Of a stretch of 42,432 bases of DNA, positions 24,946 through 33,686 are shown piece by piece. The translations under genes were made by a program, and so were the position numbers. Positions within the stretch are counted from its first letter, which is position 1. Every line of letters begins with the position of its first letter. The notes under the pieces are model-generated. The model was not told the origin of the DNA and ran no database searches. It saw nothing but the letters and a program-made list of their open reading frames with translations. The stretch is from Deltaproteobacteria bacterium (GTDB lineage: Bacteria > Desulfobacterota > Syntrophia > Syntrophales > JAFGHS01): positions 1-42,432 of the forward strand of contig JAFGLN010000121.1 of the NCBI GenBank assembly GCA_016928025.1, in the 5' to 3' direction.

Positions 24946-26691
24946 ATGACTAAACAGAACAGGCAATTAACATTGCTGATCATTTTTTTACTGGCCATGC
25001 CGATCACGGCCCTATACTGGCAAGTCCAAAACCATGAATTCGTCGATTACGATGATCAACTTTACGTGACGGAAAATTATCGAATCCAGTCCGGTCTGAC
25101 CCTTGAGGGAATCCGGTCAGCGTTTACGGATATCAGCACCAGCAACTGGCATCCGGTGACAACGTTATCCCACTTAATGGACTGGCATTATTATAAAGCT
25201 AATGCCGGAGGCCATCACTGGTCAAGCGTCGTTCTGCACATTTTCAATACCATTTTGCTTTTCTTATTTTTAAATATCCTTACCGGTGCGACCGGCCGCA
25301 GCGCCTTTATTGCGGCATTATTTGCCGTCCATCCGATTAATGTGGAATCTGTTGCCTGGATCGCCGAGCGCAAGAATGTGTTGAGTACGTTTTTTTGGTT
25401 ATTGACCATGCTTTTTTACGTACGCTACGCAAAATTACCGCACTGGAAGCGATATTTACCCGTCATTTTTTGTTTTGCCCTCGGTTTGATGTCGAAGCCC
25501 ATGCTGGTGACTGTGCCCTTTGTGTTGCTGCTATTAGATTACTGGCCCCTTAATCGCACGGCAATAAGCATGCAAGGCGAACAGCGGGGCATCGACTCAA
25601 AAACTCTCTTAAAAAAACAAAAACTGACATTTCTGATCCTGGAAAAAGTACCCCTGTTTATACTCTCGGTAATCTCAATCGTTATGACGATTTATGCATC
25701 CAAGACAGCCAGCCGCGCGATGGTTGGTCTTGAGAGCTTTTCTTTAATCGATCGCATCAGTAATGCCATCGTTGCTTATGCCCTATACGTGAAGAAATTA
25801 TTTTGGCCGGTTGATCTGGCATTATTCTATCCGCTTTTTAACCATCCCCCATGGGAAATAATTCTGGCCGCTTTGTTTTTGATGATCATCACGTTTGGGG
25901 TTTGCCTATATTACAAAAGATACCCTTACTTACCTGTCGGCTGGTTCTGGTATCTGGGTACATTAGTGCCTGTCATCGGCATTGTTCAGGTGGGCGATCA
26001 GGCCATGGCCGACCGTTATGCCTATGTTCCCTTCATTGGATTGTTTATCATGATGACGTGGGGTGCCTATCAGGTTGCCGTGAAGATAAAATACGGCCAT
26101 ACTATGATCCTGTTTATATCGGTTTTCCTTATTTGGGTTTTTTCGCTATCGACGTATCGGCAAATCGAAACCTGGCATGATACCGTGACCGTATTTGAAA
26201 ACTCCGCCGACATAAATCCGCGGAACTATCTGGCCTATAATATTCTGGGCAAGGACGCGGACAAAAAAGGGAATTACCGACTGGCGTTATCCTACTATCT
26301 TAAAGCGCTGAAAATTCCCCGCAGTGTTGATGAAACATACAGTAATATGGGTACGACCCTGATCAAGATGAACAGACGGGCTGAAGCCTACAAATGCTTT
26401 GAAACGTCCTTGCGGATTAATTCAAATTCGGCAGAGGCCAATTATAACCTGGGATTATTTTATATGGAAGATAACCGTCTGGACCTTTCCATTAATCATT
26501 TCAGAAAAGCTATTGAAAACAAGCCATATTTTATTGATGCCTATAATAACCTGGGGATCGCTCTCGTAAAAAAAGGGCGGATTCAGGAAGGCATTATGAA
26601 TTTTGAAAAGGCCTTGACCTTAAATCCCAATCATCAAATTGCGCAGAAAAACATAGGCATTGCCCGTGCCCTGATGAAAAAAAATAACTGA
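24946..26691 (+). CDS. multi-pass membrane protein with C-terminal TPR repeats
   Basis: The 581 residues form a polytopic N-terminal part (about 10 hydrophobic segments up to residue 405) and a soluble C-terminal part of about four tetratricopeptide repeats ('YSNMGTTLIKMNRRAEAYKC', 'AEANYNLGLFYMEDNRLDLS', 'IDAYNNLGIALVKKGRIQEG'). The early loop has 'YDDQLYVTENYRIQSGLT', 'FTDISTSNWHPVTTLSHLMD' and 'HHWSSVVLHIFNTILLF', and 'AVHPINVESVAWIAERKNVL' follows. This resembles the TMTC-like bacterial membrane TPR family related to GT-C glycosyltransferases. Function in bacteria is not established; protein glycosylation or envelope assembly is possible. ATG follows TTGAGGA. Confidence 0.85.
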   Translation: MTKQNRQLTLLIIFLLAMPITALYWQVQNHEFVDYDDQLYVTENYRIQSGLTLEGIRSAFTDISTSNWHPVTTLSHLMDWHYYKANAGGHHWSSVVLHIFNTILLFLFLNILTGATGRSAFIAALFAVHPINVESVAWIAERKNVLSTFFWLLTMLFYVRYAKLPHWKRYLPVIFCFALGLMSKPMLVTVPFVLLLLDYWPLNRTAISMQGEQRGIDSKTLLKKQKLTFLILEKVPLFILSVISIVMTIYASKTASRAMVGLESFSLIDRISNAIVAYALYVKKLFWPVDLALFYPLFNHPPWEIILAALFLMIITFGVCLYYKRYPYLPVGWFWYLGTLVPVIGIVQVGDQAMADRYAYVPFIGLFIMMTWGAYQVAVKIKYGHTMILFISVFLIWVFSLSTYRQIETWHDTVTVFENSADINPRNYLAYNILGKDADKKGNYRLALSYYLKALKIPRSVDETYSNMGTTLIKMNRRAEAYKCFETSLRINSNSAEANYNLGLFYMEDNRLDLSINHFRKAIENKPYFIDAYNNLGIALVKKGRIQEGIMNFEKALTLNPNHQIAQKNIGIARALMKKNN

Positions 26692-26758
26692 TGCATTTTT
26701 TTGTTTAGTATATTAGGTTGTGCAACAAACCTAAGAAATAAGCCAAGGAGGAAATTTC

Positions 26759-27319
26759 ATGGAACTGCAAGAAGCGATCTTTAAGAGAAGAAGTGTCAGG
26801 AGGTTTACGGAAGACGCTGTTACCGACGAGGAACTGAAAAAAATCTTTGAATCGGTTCGCTGGTCACCGTCTTGGGCCAATACCCAGACATGGGAATTTA
26901 TTGTGGTACGCGATAAAGAACTGATTGAAAAAGTCACGGGAACTTATTCGGATAAGAATCCGGCAACAAAATGTTCTCTTAGTGCGTCCGCCTTGATTGT
27001 CCTGTGCGCAAAAACCGGTGTTTCGGGTTGTTACGACGGCAAAGAAGCCACACCGCTTTCCAACTGGTATATGTTCGACTTGGGCATTGCCGCCCAGACG
27101 CTCTGCCTGCAAGCCCACGAAATGGGTTTGGGAACCGTGGTGGTCGGTTTAATGAATCAGGACGCTTGTAAAAAGCTTGTGGCCGCACCGGAGGGTTATG
27201 AAGTGGTAGCCGTTATCCCGATCGGCAGACCCGCTGTGGCCGCGAAGGAGGGTCCCCAGAGGAAAGAAGTTCCCGATTTTGTCTATCTCAATCAGTTCGG
27301 CAAAAAAATGTTCGAATAA
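26759..27319 (+). CDS. nitroreductase family protein (FMN)
   Basis: The 186-residue protein has the nitroreductase fold. The N-terminal FMN-phosphate motif is 'IFKRRSVRRFTEDAV', followed by 'SVRWSPSWANTQTWEFIVV', and near the C-terminus 'EMGLGTVVVGLMNQDACKKL' precedes 'YEVVAVIPIGRP'. FMN-dependent NAD(P)H oxidoreductases of this size act as homodimers. Substrates vary, and in anaerobes many copies are of unknown role. The ATG follows AAGGAGGAAATT, an excellent site. It is a single gene followed by a strong inverted repeat at 27380-27422. Confidence 0.9.
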   Translation: MELQEAIFKRRSVRRFTEDAVTDEELKKIFESVRWSPSWANTQTWEFIVVRDKELIEKVTGTYSDKNPATKCSLSASALIVLCAKTGVSGCYDGKEATPLSNWYMFDLGIAAQTLCLQAHEMGLGTVVVGLMNQDACKKLVAAPEGYEVVAVIPIGRPAVAAKEGPQRKEVPDFVYLNQFGKKMFE

Positions 27320-27379
27320 CGAGCCTCGAAAATAAACTGATTTTTATTTAAAGCAAATTTTGAGCAACAAGTAAAAATG

Positions 27380-27422
27380 ACGTTGGGCCGGAAGTATACT
27401 AACGACCTCCCCGGCCCAACGT
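27380..27422. repeat. long GC-rich inverted repeat after the nitroreductase gene
   Basis: ACGTTGGGCCGG (27380-27391) pairs exactly with CCGGCCCAACGT (27411-27422) around a 19-base loop. It lies 60 bases past the nitroreductase stop. The stem would be very stable, but no T-run follows. It may stop or stabilise transcripts from both convergent genes. The remainder of 27320-27849 has no supported gene. Confidence 0.6.
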
Positions 27423-27784
27423 TCCTCCCGGACCTAATTTCTCAATGAAATCAGTTCCCCTATACTTACATCGGCTTGGCTTTAAGGTTCTCTGGTTAAA
27501 CCAAGTCCGATCAAAATCATGTTCCGTATAGTTGTATAATCCAAATAACGTGCCGATTATTTGCTTTCCAAAAATGTTTTACAGAAAAGTGGCCATGTTG
27601 GGGAAAAAGTGGATGGCGTTAAAGGAAATATAAGCTTTACAGGAGGGCTTTTTCATAATAATGCGCTGAGATCAGAATGTTATAAATTCCATTGCCGGAG
27701 ACATCTTGTATTAATATATAAAACAATTATTGTCCGGTAGGATTTAATGAAAAAAAATAAACCGCAAGTAAGGGTAGTCTGTCC

Positions 27785-27833
27785 TGAGAAATTAGATTTT
27801 GTCTGAAAAGGTTAGACTCCGTCCAATTTCTCA
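27785..27833. repeat. inverted repeat near the fumC 3' end
   Basis: TGAGAAATT (27785-27793) and AATTTCTCA (27825-27833) are exact reverse complements. An inner GTCT...AGAC pair lies between them. The element is 17 bases past the fumC stop on the minus strand and could be part of its terminator. Confidence 0.4.
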
Positions 27834-27849
27834 AGATACAGGGTTTCGT

Positions 27850-29241
27850 CTAAGAACCGATCATTTTCTTAGGATCGACCCATTCGGAAAACTGCTCGTC
27901 CGTGACATAACCGAGATCAAGGGCCGCCTGACGGAGGGTCTTGTTTTCCTTATGGGCTTTCTTAGCGATCTGAGCGGCTTTTTCATAGCCGATGTGGGTA
28001 TTCAAAGCGGTGACCAGCATGAGGGAGTTTTCCAAGTGGCGTTGGATCACGGGGTGGTTCGGCTCAATGCCGCGAGCGCAATTGTTCGCAAACGATACGC
28101 AGGCATCACCAATCAAGCGTGCGGACATTAAAAAATTATAAATAATAAGCGGTTTGTAAACATTCAACTCAAAATGGCCGTTCGTTCCGCCCAGGGTAAT
28201 GGCCAAATCATTGCCGATCACCTGACAGCAGGCCATGGTGAGCGCTTCCACTTGGGTCGGATTGACTTTTCCCGGCATGATGGACGAGCCTGGTTCGTTT
28301 TCAGGGATCAGGATCTCACCGATACCGCTCCGCGGACCTGATGCCATATAGCGAATATCATTTGCTATTTTCGTAAGACTCACCGCAACGGTCTTCAAGG
28401 CACCCGAGGCTTCCACCACGGCATCATGACCGGCCAGACCTTCGAATTTGTTTTCACCGGTGATAAAAGACAACCCGGTAAACAGGGCAATTTTCGCCGC
28501 CACCTGTTTCGCGTAGCCTTTGGGCGTGTTGATTCCCGTTCCGACGGCCGTACCGCCCAAGGCGATTTCGGACAAATGGGCCAGACTGTTTTTGATGGTT
28601 CGAAGGCCATGGTCCAGTTGCGACACATAGCCGGAGAATTCCTGCCCTAATGTCAATGGGGTGGCATCCATCCAATGGGTCCGGCCGATTTTAACAATGT
28701 CCATGAAGTTTTTCGATTTTTCGGCCAATACATCTCTCAATTTCTCAATGCCCGGGATCGTCTGCTCAACCAGAATCTTGTAGGCAGCGATATGCATCGC
28801 CGTCGGAAACGTGTCGTTTGATGACTGTGACTTATTGACATCATCATTGGGATGGATGGAGGGCTTGCCCTTCCCGAGCTTATGCCCCTGCAAAACGTGG
28901 CAACGATTGGAGATGACCTCATTGATATTCATATTGCTCTGGGTACCGGAACCGGTTTGCCAGACCACCAGCGGGAATTGATCGTCCCATTTGCCCGCTA
29001 ATATTTCATCACAGACCGCAGATATAAGATCGCGTTTTTCCGACGACAAAACCCCCAATTCGCTATTGGCATGGGCAGCCGCTTTTTTCAAATAGGCGAA
29101 AGCCGCAATGATTTCTTTCGGCATCAGTTGGCCGCCGATTTTGAAATTGTCTTTTGACCGTTGCGTTTGCGCTCCCCAGTAAACATCGGCAGGAACCTGA
29201 ACCTCACCCATCGTATCTTTCTCTATGCGGTATTTCATCAT
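27850..29241 (-). CDS. fumC: fumarate hydratase class II
   Basis: The 463 residues match class II (iron-independent) fumarase. It starts '[20 protein letters not shown]', then '[19 protein letters not shown]', '[17 protein letters not shown]', '[19 protein letters not shown]' with the catalytic His, and the superfamily signature '[13 protein letters not shown]' with the catalytic Ser loop. It interconverts fumarate and malate in the cytoplasm. It starts 51 bases after the enoyl-CoA hydratase gene, probably co-transcribed. The length is as expected for the family. Aspartase is a relative, but the signature strings favour fumarase. Confidence 0.95.
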   Translation of the reverse strand: MMKYRIEKDTMGEVQVPADVYWGAQTQRSKDNFKIGGQLMPKEIIAAFAYLKKAAAHANSELGVLSSEKRDLISAVCDEILAGKWDDQFPLVVWQTGSGTQSNMNINEVISNRCHVLQGHKLGKGKPSIHPNDDVNKSQSSNDTFPTAMHIAAYKILVEQTIPGIEKLRDVLAEKSKNFMDIVKIGRTHWMDATPLTLGQEFSGYVSQLDHGLRTIKNSLAHLSEIALGGTAVGTGINTPKGYAKQVAAKIALFTGLSFITGENKFEGLAGHDAVVEASGALKTVAVSLTKIANDIRYMASGPRSGIGEILIPENEPGSSIMPGKVNPTQVEALTMACCQVIGNDLAITLGGTNGHFELNVYKPLIIYNFLMSARLIGDACVSFANNCARGIEPNHPVIQRHLENSLMLVTALNTHIGYEKAAQIAKKAHKENKTLRQAALDLGYVTDEQFSEWVDPKKMIGS

Positions 29242-29292
29242 GCCATCCCCTGAAAATCGTCATTCATTTAAAAAGGTTCTGAGGGACCGATT

Positions 29293-30093
29293 TTAGTATC
29301 CCGTAAACTTGGGTTTCCTGCGCTCCCTGAACGCATCTCCCTGTTCCTTGGCATCGTGAGGCGATCGGCGGGAAATGTTCAAGCCGCTGGATTCAACGCG
29401 TAATTGCGTATCAAAGTAGTTTTCCATCGATTCCTGAAGAACACGCTTGGCCGTCTGAACAGCCAGAGGAGGCCAGAAGGCGATTTGATTCGCCAGTTCT
29501 AAGGCTTCTTCCATAAGGTTTTCCGAAGATACGAGACGATCAAGAAGACCGATGCGAAAGGCCTCTTCGGCTTCCACATAACGGCTGGTCATTACCAGAT
29601 CGCAGGCACGACTGTAGCCCACGACACGGGGCAGAAAATAGGACAGGCCCGTATCGGGACTCAAACTTCTTTCCGGAAATACGACCTTGAATTTTGTCTT
29701 TTCCGACCCGACACGCATATCACAAGCAAGGGCGACGGACATGCCGGCCCCGGCAGCAACGCCGTTCACGGCACCGATGACCGGTTTGCCCACGGTCTTA
29801 TAGATTGAGGTCGCTAATCTACCGACCCACCCGTAAACGTCAAGCCTTTCATGCATGGGAGGAAGTTCGCTATCTCCACGCTGCAATAAGCCGACATCGG
29901 CACCGGAGCAAAACCCCCTTCCCGCACCTGTCATGATCACGGCCCAAATGCGGTCGTCTTTTCGCAAGTCCTGACATGTTTGCACAATTGTATCCACAAG
30001 TTCAGGATTTAAGGCATTCAATCTGTCAGGTCTGTTGAAGGTTAGTATGGCTACCTTGTCTTGTCGTTCAATCAATAAAACATTTTCAGACAT
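29293..30093 (-). CDS. enoyl-CoA hydratase/isomerase (crotonase family)
   Basis: About 266 residues of the crotonase fold. The N-terminal part is 'VLLIERQDKVAILTFNRPDR', with the oxyanion-hole segment 'GAGRGFCSGADVGLLQ' and 'GAVNGVAAGAGMSVALACDM' after it. The second catalytic region has Asp in 'RSLSPDTGLSYFLPRVVG', where many hydratases have Glu; isomerase or other crotonase-family activities are therefore possible. GGAG is ideally placed six bases before the ATG at 30093, so I prefer it to the ATG at 30108. A promoter at 30136-30165 fits that start. It is transcribed with fumC. It would hydrate enoyl-CoA in the beta-oxidation set of this window. Confidence 0.9.
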   Translation of the reverse strand: MSENVLLIERQDKVAILTFNRPDRLNALNPELVDTIVQTCQDLRKDDRIWAVIMTGAGRGFCSGADVGLLQRGDSELPPMHERLDVYGWVGRLATSIYKTVGKPVIGAVNGVAAGAGMSVALACDMRVGSEKTKFKVVFPERSLSPDTGLSYFLPRVVGYSRACDLVMTSRYVEAEEAFRIGLLDRLVSSENLMEEALELANQIAFWPPLAVQTAKRVLQESMENYFDTQLRVESSGLNISRRSPHDAKEQGDAFRERRKPKFTGY

Positions 30094-30135
30094 ATCAGTC
30101 TCCTTCAAATGAATTTTTTACTATGGCCTGCCCAT

Positions 30136-30165
30136 TTTATAGGGGTAAAGGTAATTTGGTGTCAA
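30136..30165 (-). promoter_or_regulatory. promoter of the enoyl-CoA hydratase/fumC operon
   Basis: On the minus strand TTGACA (30165-30160) and TATAAA (30141-30136) are 18 bases apart. Start of transcription near 30129 leaves a leader of about 36 bases before the ATG at 30093. Confidence 0.65.
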
Positions 30166-30254
30166 GTGATGATTGAATGGTTTTTTCTTTTTTTAGTGAC
30201 GTTAGGTACCGATAATGTAAAACAATCCGACAATTTGACCGACAGGAAGAAAAT

Positions 30255-30275
30255 TTATAAGATATTTTCTTATAA
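30255..30275. repeat. AT-rich stem-loop in a gene-poor stretch
   Basis: TTATAAGA-TATTT-TCTTATAA is a perfect 8-base stem. It lies in the AT-rich 30166-30597 stretch, which otherwise holds only a small CGGGT...ACCCG hairpin (30445-30460) and no supported gene. Confidence 0.35.
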
Positions 30276-30597
30276 TTACAAAATATTACACAATTTCTCA
30301 TTTCTGTAAGAAATACCGACACCCCTTGGAAATAAAAAAATAAGCATCAGAATGAAGTAAAAAATTAACTCAAATTTCAAATAATGGTTGTCTGAGAGAA
30401 TTTAATAACACTCAATCTTTTTCATAAGTTCGGCGCGTCAATGCCGGGTATCAAAACCCGAATCTTAAATAGTCAGATCATGACCATTTAGATGAATAAT
30501 TAGGGATGTCGGAAGGCTTTACAATATTGCATCGAAATCTTTCGAAACCATCATTTTTTACAATCAGAGGTATTGTTTTATTAACAATAAAAATAAT

Positions 30598-30795
30598 ATG
30601 TTACACATCATCTGTTTTCCGGGCCATCGTTTAGGTACGCTTATTGTATTACATCGTATAATAGAGAGCCTGTGTAATCCAAAAATTAAACAAAATGAAT
30701 TGGCACAGTTTTTTAAAGAAAGACAGCTGGTATTAGAGATGAAAAAAAAAGCTACCAATCAAATTAATAATGGTGTATGGAAACGCAATCCGTAA
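30598..30795 (+). CDS. small hypothetical ORF
   Basis: A 65-codon frame begins with ATG but has no clear ribosome-binding site. The product is basic in its second half and matches no family I know. The AT-rich setting makes a chance frame or a gene remnant plausible. Confidence 0.2.
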   Translation: MLHIICFPGHRLGTLIVLHRIIESLCNPKIKQNELAQFFKERQLVLEMKKKATNQINNGVWKRNP

Positions 30796-30859
30796 GGTAT
30801 CCATCGCCGCTGTTTATATTGATTTAGTAGCAATATTAACAAATTATACGGAGTAAGTT

Positions 30860-31129
30860 ATGAATGAGATTTGTGTTATCAGCCGGGAAAGCTATATTAA
30901 AGCGCGCGTCATCAAAGTAAAAACAACGCAGCCCTGCCACATAGAAGAAACTATTAAGCTGGCAAACAATGGCTTTTCTCCTAAGATACAAAGTCACGCG
31001 AGGATTAAGGACGGATATCAAATGTTCCTCCAGCCCGGTGCCGATGGCAAATATATTTGTCAAAAGATCATAGATGCTCTTTTGTGTTTGCCTGAAGGTA
31101 ATGTGGTTATCGAAAGAATAAATTGCTAA
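30860..31129 (+). CDS. small hypothetical protein
   Basis: This 89-residue frame starts at an ATG nine bases after GGAG. It encodes a mixed alpha/beta-looking sequence with 'KARVIKVKTTQPCHIEETI', 'GYQMFLQPGADGKYICQKII' and three further cysteines scattered to the C-terminus. No metal-binding CxxC pair, signal peptide or membrane segment is present. I do not recognise the family. It precedes the hydroxyacyl-CoA dehydrogenase gene by 236 bases, which contain that gene's own promoter, so the two are probably separate units. Confidence 0.5.
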   Translation: MNEICVISRESYIKARVIKVKTTQPCHIEETIKLANNGFSPKIQSHARIKDGYQMFLQPGADGKYICQKIIDALLCLPEGNVVIERINC

Positions 31130-31265
31130 AAATCGTAAACAATATTTATGTTCCAGTCATTCAGAAATTCAATGTAAAATTTCGGCAAATTTCCACCGCT
31201 GATTAAATGTCTGCAGAAAACAATCAACTATATACTATTTCAATATTTCAGAGATTATTTTTCTT

Positions 31266-31295
31266 TTGACACCATCCCGTTATTCCCCCTATACT
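31266..31295 (+). promoter_or_regulatory. promoter of the second 3-hydroxyacyl-CoA dehydrogenase gene
   Basis: TTGACA (31266-31271) and TATACT (31290-31295) are 18 bases apart, about 70 bases before the start codon. Confidence 0.65.
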
Positions 31296-31365
31296 ACCCC
31301 TTCAAAAGCATCCAAAAAGCGCAGGTTAAAGACAACCTGTATAAATCATTCGTGAAGGAGGCCGT

Positions 31366-32265
31366 ATGAAAGAGTTAAAAATAAAAGACATTAAACGAAT
31401 TGTCGTCATTGGTGCCGGGCTGATGGGGTCGCAAATTGCTGAACTAATGGCACGCTTTGGTAAATATCGTGTGACCCTGGTGGACATAAAAGATGAGTTT
31501 GTGAAAAAAGGGATTTCCGGCATTGAAGAAAGGACAGAAAAATTTTTTGTTGCCAAAGGAAAAATGACACCGGAGGAGAGAAAGGAAATTTTGAGCCTTA
31601 TCGGCGGGGCAACGGATATGGATAAAGCGGCTGCAACTGCTGATTTTGTTCTGGAAGCGGCCACGGAGAATATCGGGATCAAAAAGGATCTTTTTCATAG
31701 GGTCGATCAGAGCGCTCCGGAACATGTCATTTTTGCATCCAATACGTCATATTTGAGTATTACCGAGATTGCCTCTGCCGCAAACCGGCCTGATCGATTT
31801 GTGGGAATGCACTTTTTTAATCCTGTGGGTGTCATGAAGCTGGTGGAAATCGTGAAAGGAGCACGGACATCGGAGAATACCGTCGAAGTAACATCCGCCT
31901 TGGCGAAAATTCTTCAAAAGGAACCCGTTCCCTGCCAGGACAGTTTCGGATTTCTGGCAAACCGCGCTTATATCGCTTTGCGTATGGAAGCGGTACAGAT
32001 GCTTTGGGAAAGGGTAGCGCCGCCGGCGGAAATCGACAAAGCCCTCAAACTCGGCTACAACCTGCCTATGGGACCTCTCGAATTGGGTGATATGGGAGGT
32101 TCCTGGAGTCTGTATGCCAGCTCGGAGGAAGACCGGATCCGGGAATTGGGTGAGAAGGGCCGCCTCCATCCGCTTCTCAGATTAATGGCAAGGGCCGGCT
32201 ATACAGGAGGCGCCGGGAAAAAGGGCATTTACGATTTCTACACCGAAGTCCTTTCTAAGTGGTAA
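31366..32265 (+). CDS. 3-hydroxyacyl-CoA dehydrogenase, second copy
   Basis: The 299 residues share the fold of the copy at 18241: 'IVVIGAGLMGSQIAELMA', 'FASNTSYLSITEIA', the catalytic His in 'GMHFFNPVGVMKLVEIVKGA', 'DSFGFLANRAYIALRMEAVQ' and 'GYNLPMGPLELGDMGG'. It differs from the first copy by a longer N-terminus and by 'ASNTSYL' in place of 'ATNTSSI', which suggests another chain length or substrate. ATG follows GAAGGAGGCC. It stands alone behind its own sigma70 promoter and is followed by a strong stem-loop at 32284-32328. NAD(P)-dependent oxidation of 3-hydroxyacyl-CoA is expected. Confidence 0.92.
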   Translation: MKELKIKDIKRIVVIGAGLMGSQIAELMARFGKYRVTLVDIKDEFVKKGISGIEERTEKFFVAKGKMTPEERKEILSLIGGATDMDKAAATADFVLEAATENIGIKKDLFHRVDQSAPEHVIFASNTSYLSITEIASAANRPDRFVGMHFFNPVGVMKLVEIVKGARTSENTVEVTSALAKILQKEPVPCQDSFGFLANRAYIALRMEAVQMLWERVAPPAEIDKALKLGYNLPMGPLELGDMGGSWSLYASSEEDRIRELGEKGRLHPLLRLMARAGYTGGAGKKGIYDFYTEVLSKW

Positions 32266-32283
32266 TGAATAATATCATCATGA

Positions 32284-32328
32284 CCAATCGCTACTCTTGG
32301 CTCCTTATAAGGGAAGGGTAGCGATTGG
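32284..32328 (+). terminator. strong stem-loop after the hydroxyacyl-CoA dehydrogenase gene
   Basis: CCAATCGCTAC (32284-32294) and GTAGCGATTGG (32318-32328) are exact complements. The 23-base loop contains a second palindrome, CCTTATAAGG. It begins 19 bases past the stop codon. A T-run is lacking, so factor-independent termination is uncertain. Confidence 0.5.
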
Positions 32329-32525
32329 ATTACCCCATCCGACCTCTCAAAACTCTTTTGCAACCACATATATGCACGGGTGATAACTACCGGAATCTCC
32401 ATCAATGGCCTTATAAGGTTGATCATCGACTAATTCGGATGATCAAAGAAACAACAACGATCATGGAAGATGTCGACCAGTGGATGGAAGAACGGAATAT
32501 ATTAAATCGCCAAAACATCGATTGA
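32325..32525 (+). CDS. small hypothetical ORF
   Basis: A 66-codon frame starts with TTG inside the right arm of the stem-loop and has no ribosome-binding site. The second half reads 'LIRMIKETTTIMEDVDQWME', which looks helical. No family is recognised. It might be a remnant or read-through tail. Confidence 0.25.
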   Translation: MDYPIRPLKTLLQPHICTGDNYRNLHQWPYKVDHRLIRMIKETTTIMEDVDQWMEERNILNRQNID

Positions 32526-32547
32526 GATGCCGGACATTCGGCTGTCA

Positions 32548-33378
32548 TTAAAAGCGGCGCTTGAACTGGCCGTTACGGATGAGTGTGGCAGCGATTTCCT
32601 CAACGGAGATCGTCGATACGTTTAGAAAGGGGATGTTTTCCTGATGAAACATATTTTCCGTCATGGAGACTTCCTTGGCACATTGCTCCAGCGTTGAATA
32701 CGGTCTGTCCGGCCGGCGGGCATAGCGAATTTTTTGCAGCCGATCGGGATTGATGGTCAGGCCGAAGAGCTTTTTCCGGAAAGGCTGTAAAACCGAGGGG
32801 AGTCTGTACGACTGGCTTAGGCTTAAAAGGTCGTCTTCCGTAATCGGATAATTGGCCGCATAGATGCCGAAATGCAGCCCCAAAAAAATACAGGTCGGCG
32901 TTTTGCCGGTGCGCGAAACACCGACCAGGATAATATCCGCCTTTTCAAAGCCTTTTGTCGTCGCTCCGTCATCATTGTTGAGAGCAAAGTTTACGGCATC
33001 GATACGGACATCATAACTGCTGCTGACACCTTCATGATACCTTCCGATGGCATGTGTGGACTCCGTGCTCAATTCACTTTCCAGTCGGCCGATAAACGTA
33101 TCGAAAAAATTAAAAACCGCTCCTTTGCTCGTCATGATGATATCTCGGACCTGTTGGTCGATGAGCGTGCAGAAAACGATCGGACGGAGATTGTTTTTTT
33201 GGGCCTCTTTGTTGATGGTCGCTACAGCCTGTCTGGCACTTTCGACATTATTCACAAAAGGCAGTATGATTTCTGTGAAAGGAATATTTTCAAACTGGGC
33301 CAAGAGGCTTTTGCCTAAGGTATGGGCAGTGATGGCCGTACTGTCGGAGATAAATATGATGGATCGCTTATTTCCCAT
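32548..33378 (-). CDS. pyruvate,phosphate dikinase / PEP synthase regulatory protein (kinase-pyrophosphorylase)
   Basis: This is the DUF299 family of bifunctional serine/threonine kinase and Pi-dependent pyrophosphorylase that switches PPDK or PEP synthase off and on. The start 'SIIFISDSTAITAHTLGKSL' is the family's N-terminus. The P-loop region reads 'ILVGVSRTGKTPTCIFL', followed by 'GIYAANYPITEDDL'. The open frame extends upstream to 33630, but a promoter at 33418-33446 lies inside that extension, and the family length of about 275 residues fits the ATG at 33378 (276 residues). It is divergent from the Kor/Hdr operon. The target enzyme is not in the window. It would tie pyruvate/PEP flux to the energy state. 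Confidence 0.9.
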   Translation of the reverse strand: MGNKRSIIFISDSTAITAHTLGKSLLAQFENIPFTEIILPFVNNVESARQAVATINKEAQKNNLRPIVFCTLIDQQVRDIIMTSKGAVFNFFDTFIGRLESELSTESTHAIGRYHEGVSSSYDVRIDAVNFALNNDDGATTKGFEKADIILVGVSRTGKTPTCIFLGLHFGIYAANYPITEDDLLSLSQSYRLPSVLQPFRKKLFGLTINPDRLQKIRYARRPDRPYSTLEQCAKEVSMTENMFHQENIPFLNVSTISVEEIAATLIRNGQFKRRF

Positions 33379-33417
33379 AGAAACAAAATGAAATTCCCCT
33401 CTTATTAGATGGGATGT

Positions 33418-33500
33418 TATATAGGAAAGTCCTCTTTTGATGTCAAGACAAAAGGCGGGATGGACGATTTCTCTTGACACCGCTGCCGTCTTCTTATAAT
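33418..33500. promoter_or_regulatory. back-to-back promoters for the regulatory protein and the Kor/Hdr operon
   Basis: Leftward: TTGACA (33446-33441), 17 bases, TATATA (33423-33418), giving a leader of about 33 bases before the ATG at 33378. Rightward: TTGACA (33474-33479) and TATAAT (33495-33500), with a short 15-base spacer, about 180 bases before korD. The two -35 boxes face each other as an inverted repeat, TGTCAAGA...TCTTGACA, 23 bases apart. A regulator binding between them could affect both. Confidence 0.55.
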
Positions 33501-33686
33501 CCCTCTCAGAATCATTATCAGCTAAATGTGGTGAAAATGAAATAAGATCAGAAAGATTGTAAGACGAATTCGCGAGTGGTTCTTCCGTCAAAGGTCGGGA
33601 TAAGACGCATGAAAAAGTAATATATAACACACACCCTCCGACAACGGAACATAGCGGTTTCCCGCGGAATCGTTAAATTGATCGAT

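Noticed and set aside
30235..30252. Second TetR operator (TGACCGA) before the enoyl-CoA hydratase gene
   Set aside because: Only one half-site is present; the expected TCGGTCA partner is missing.
33379..33630. N-terminal extension of the PPDK regulatory protein
   Set aside because: The frame is open, but the promoter at 33418-33446 lies inside it and the family begins at the ATG at 33378.
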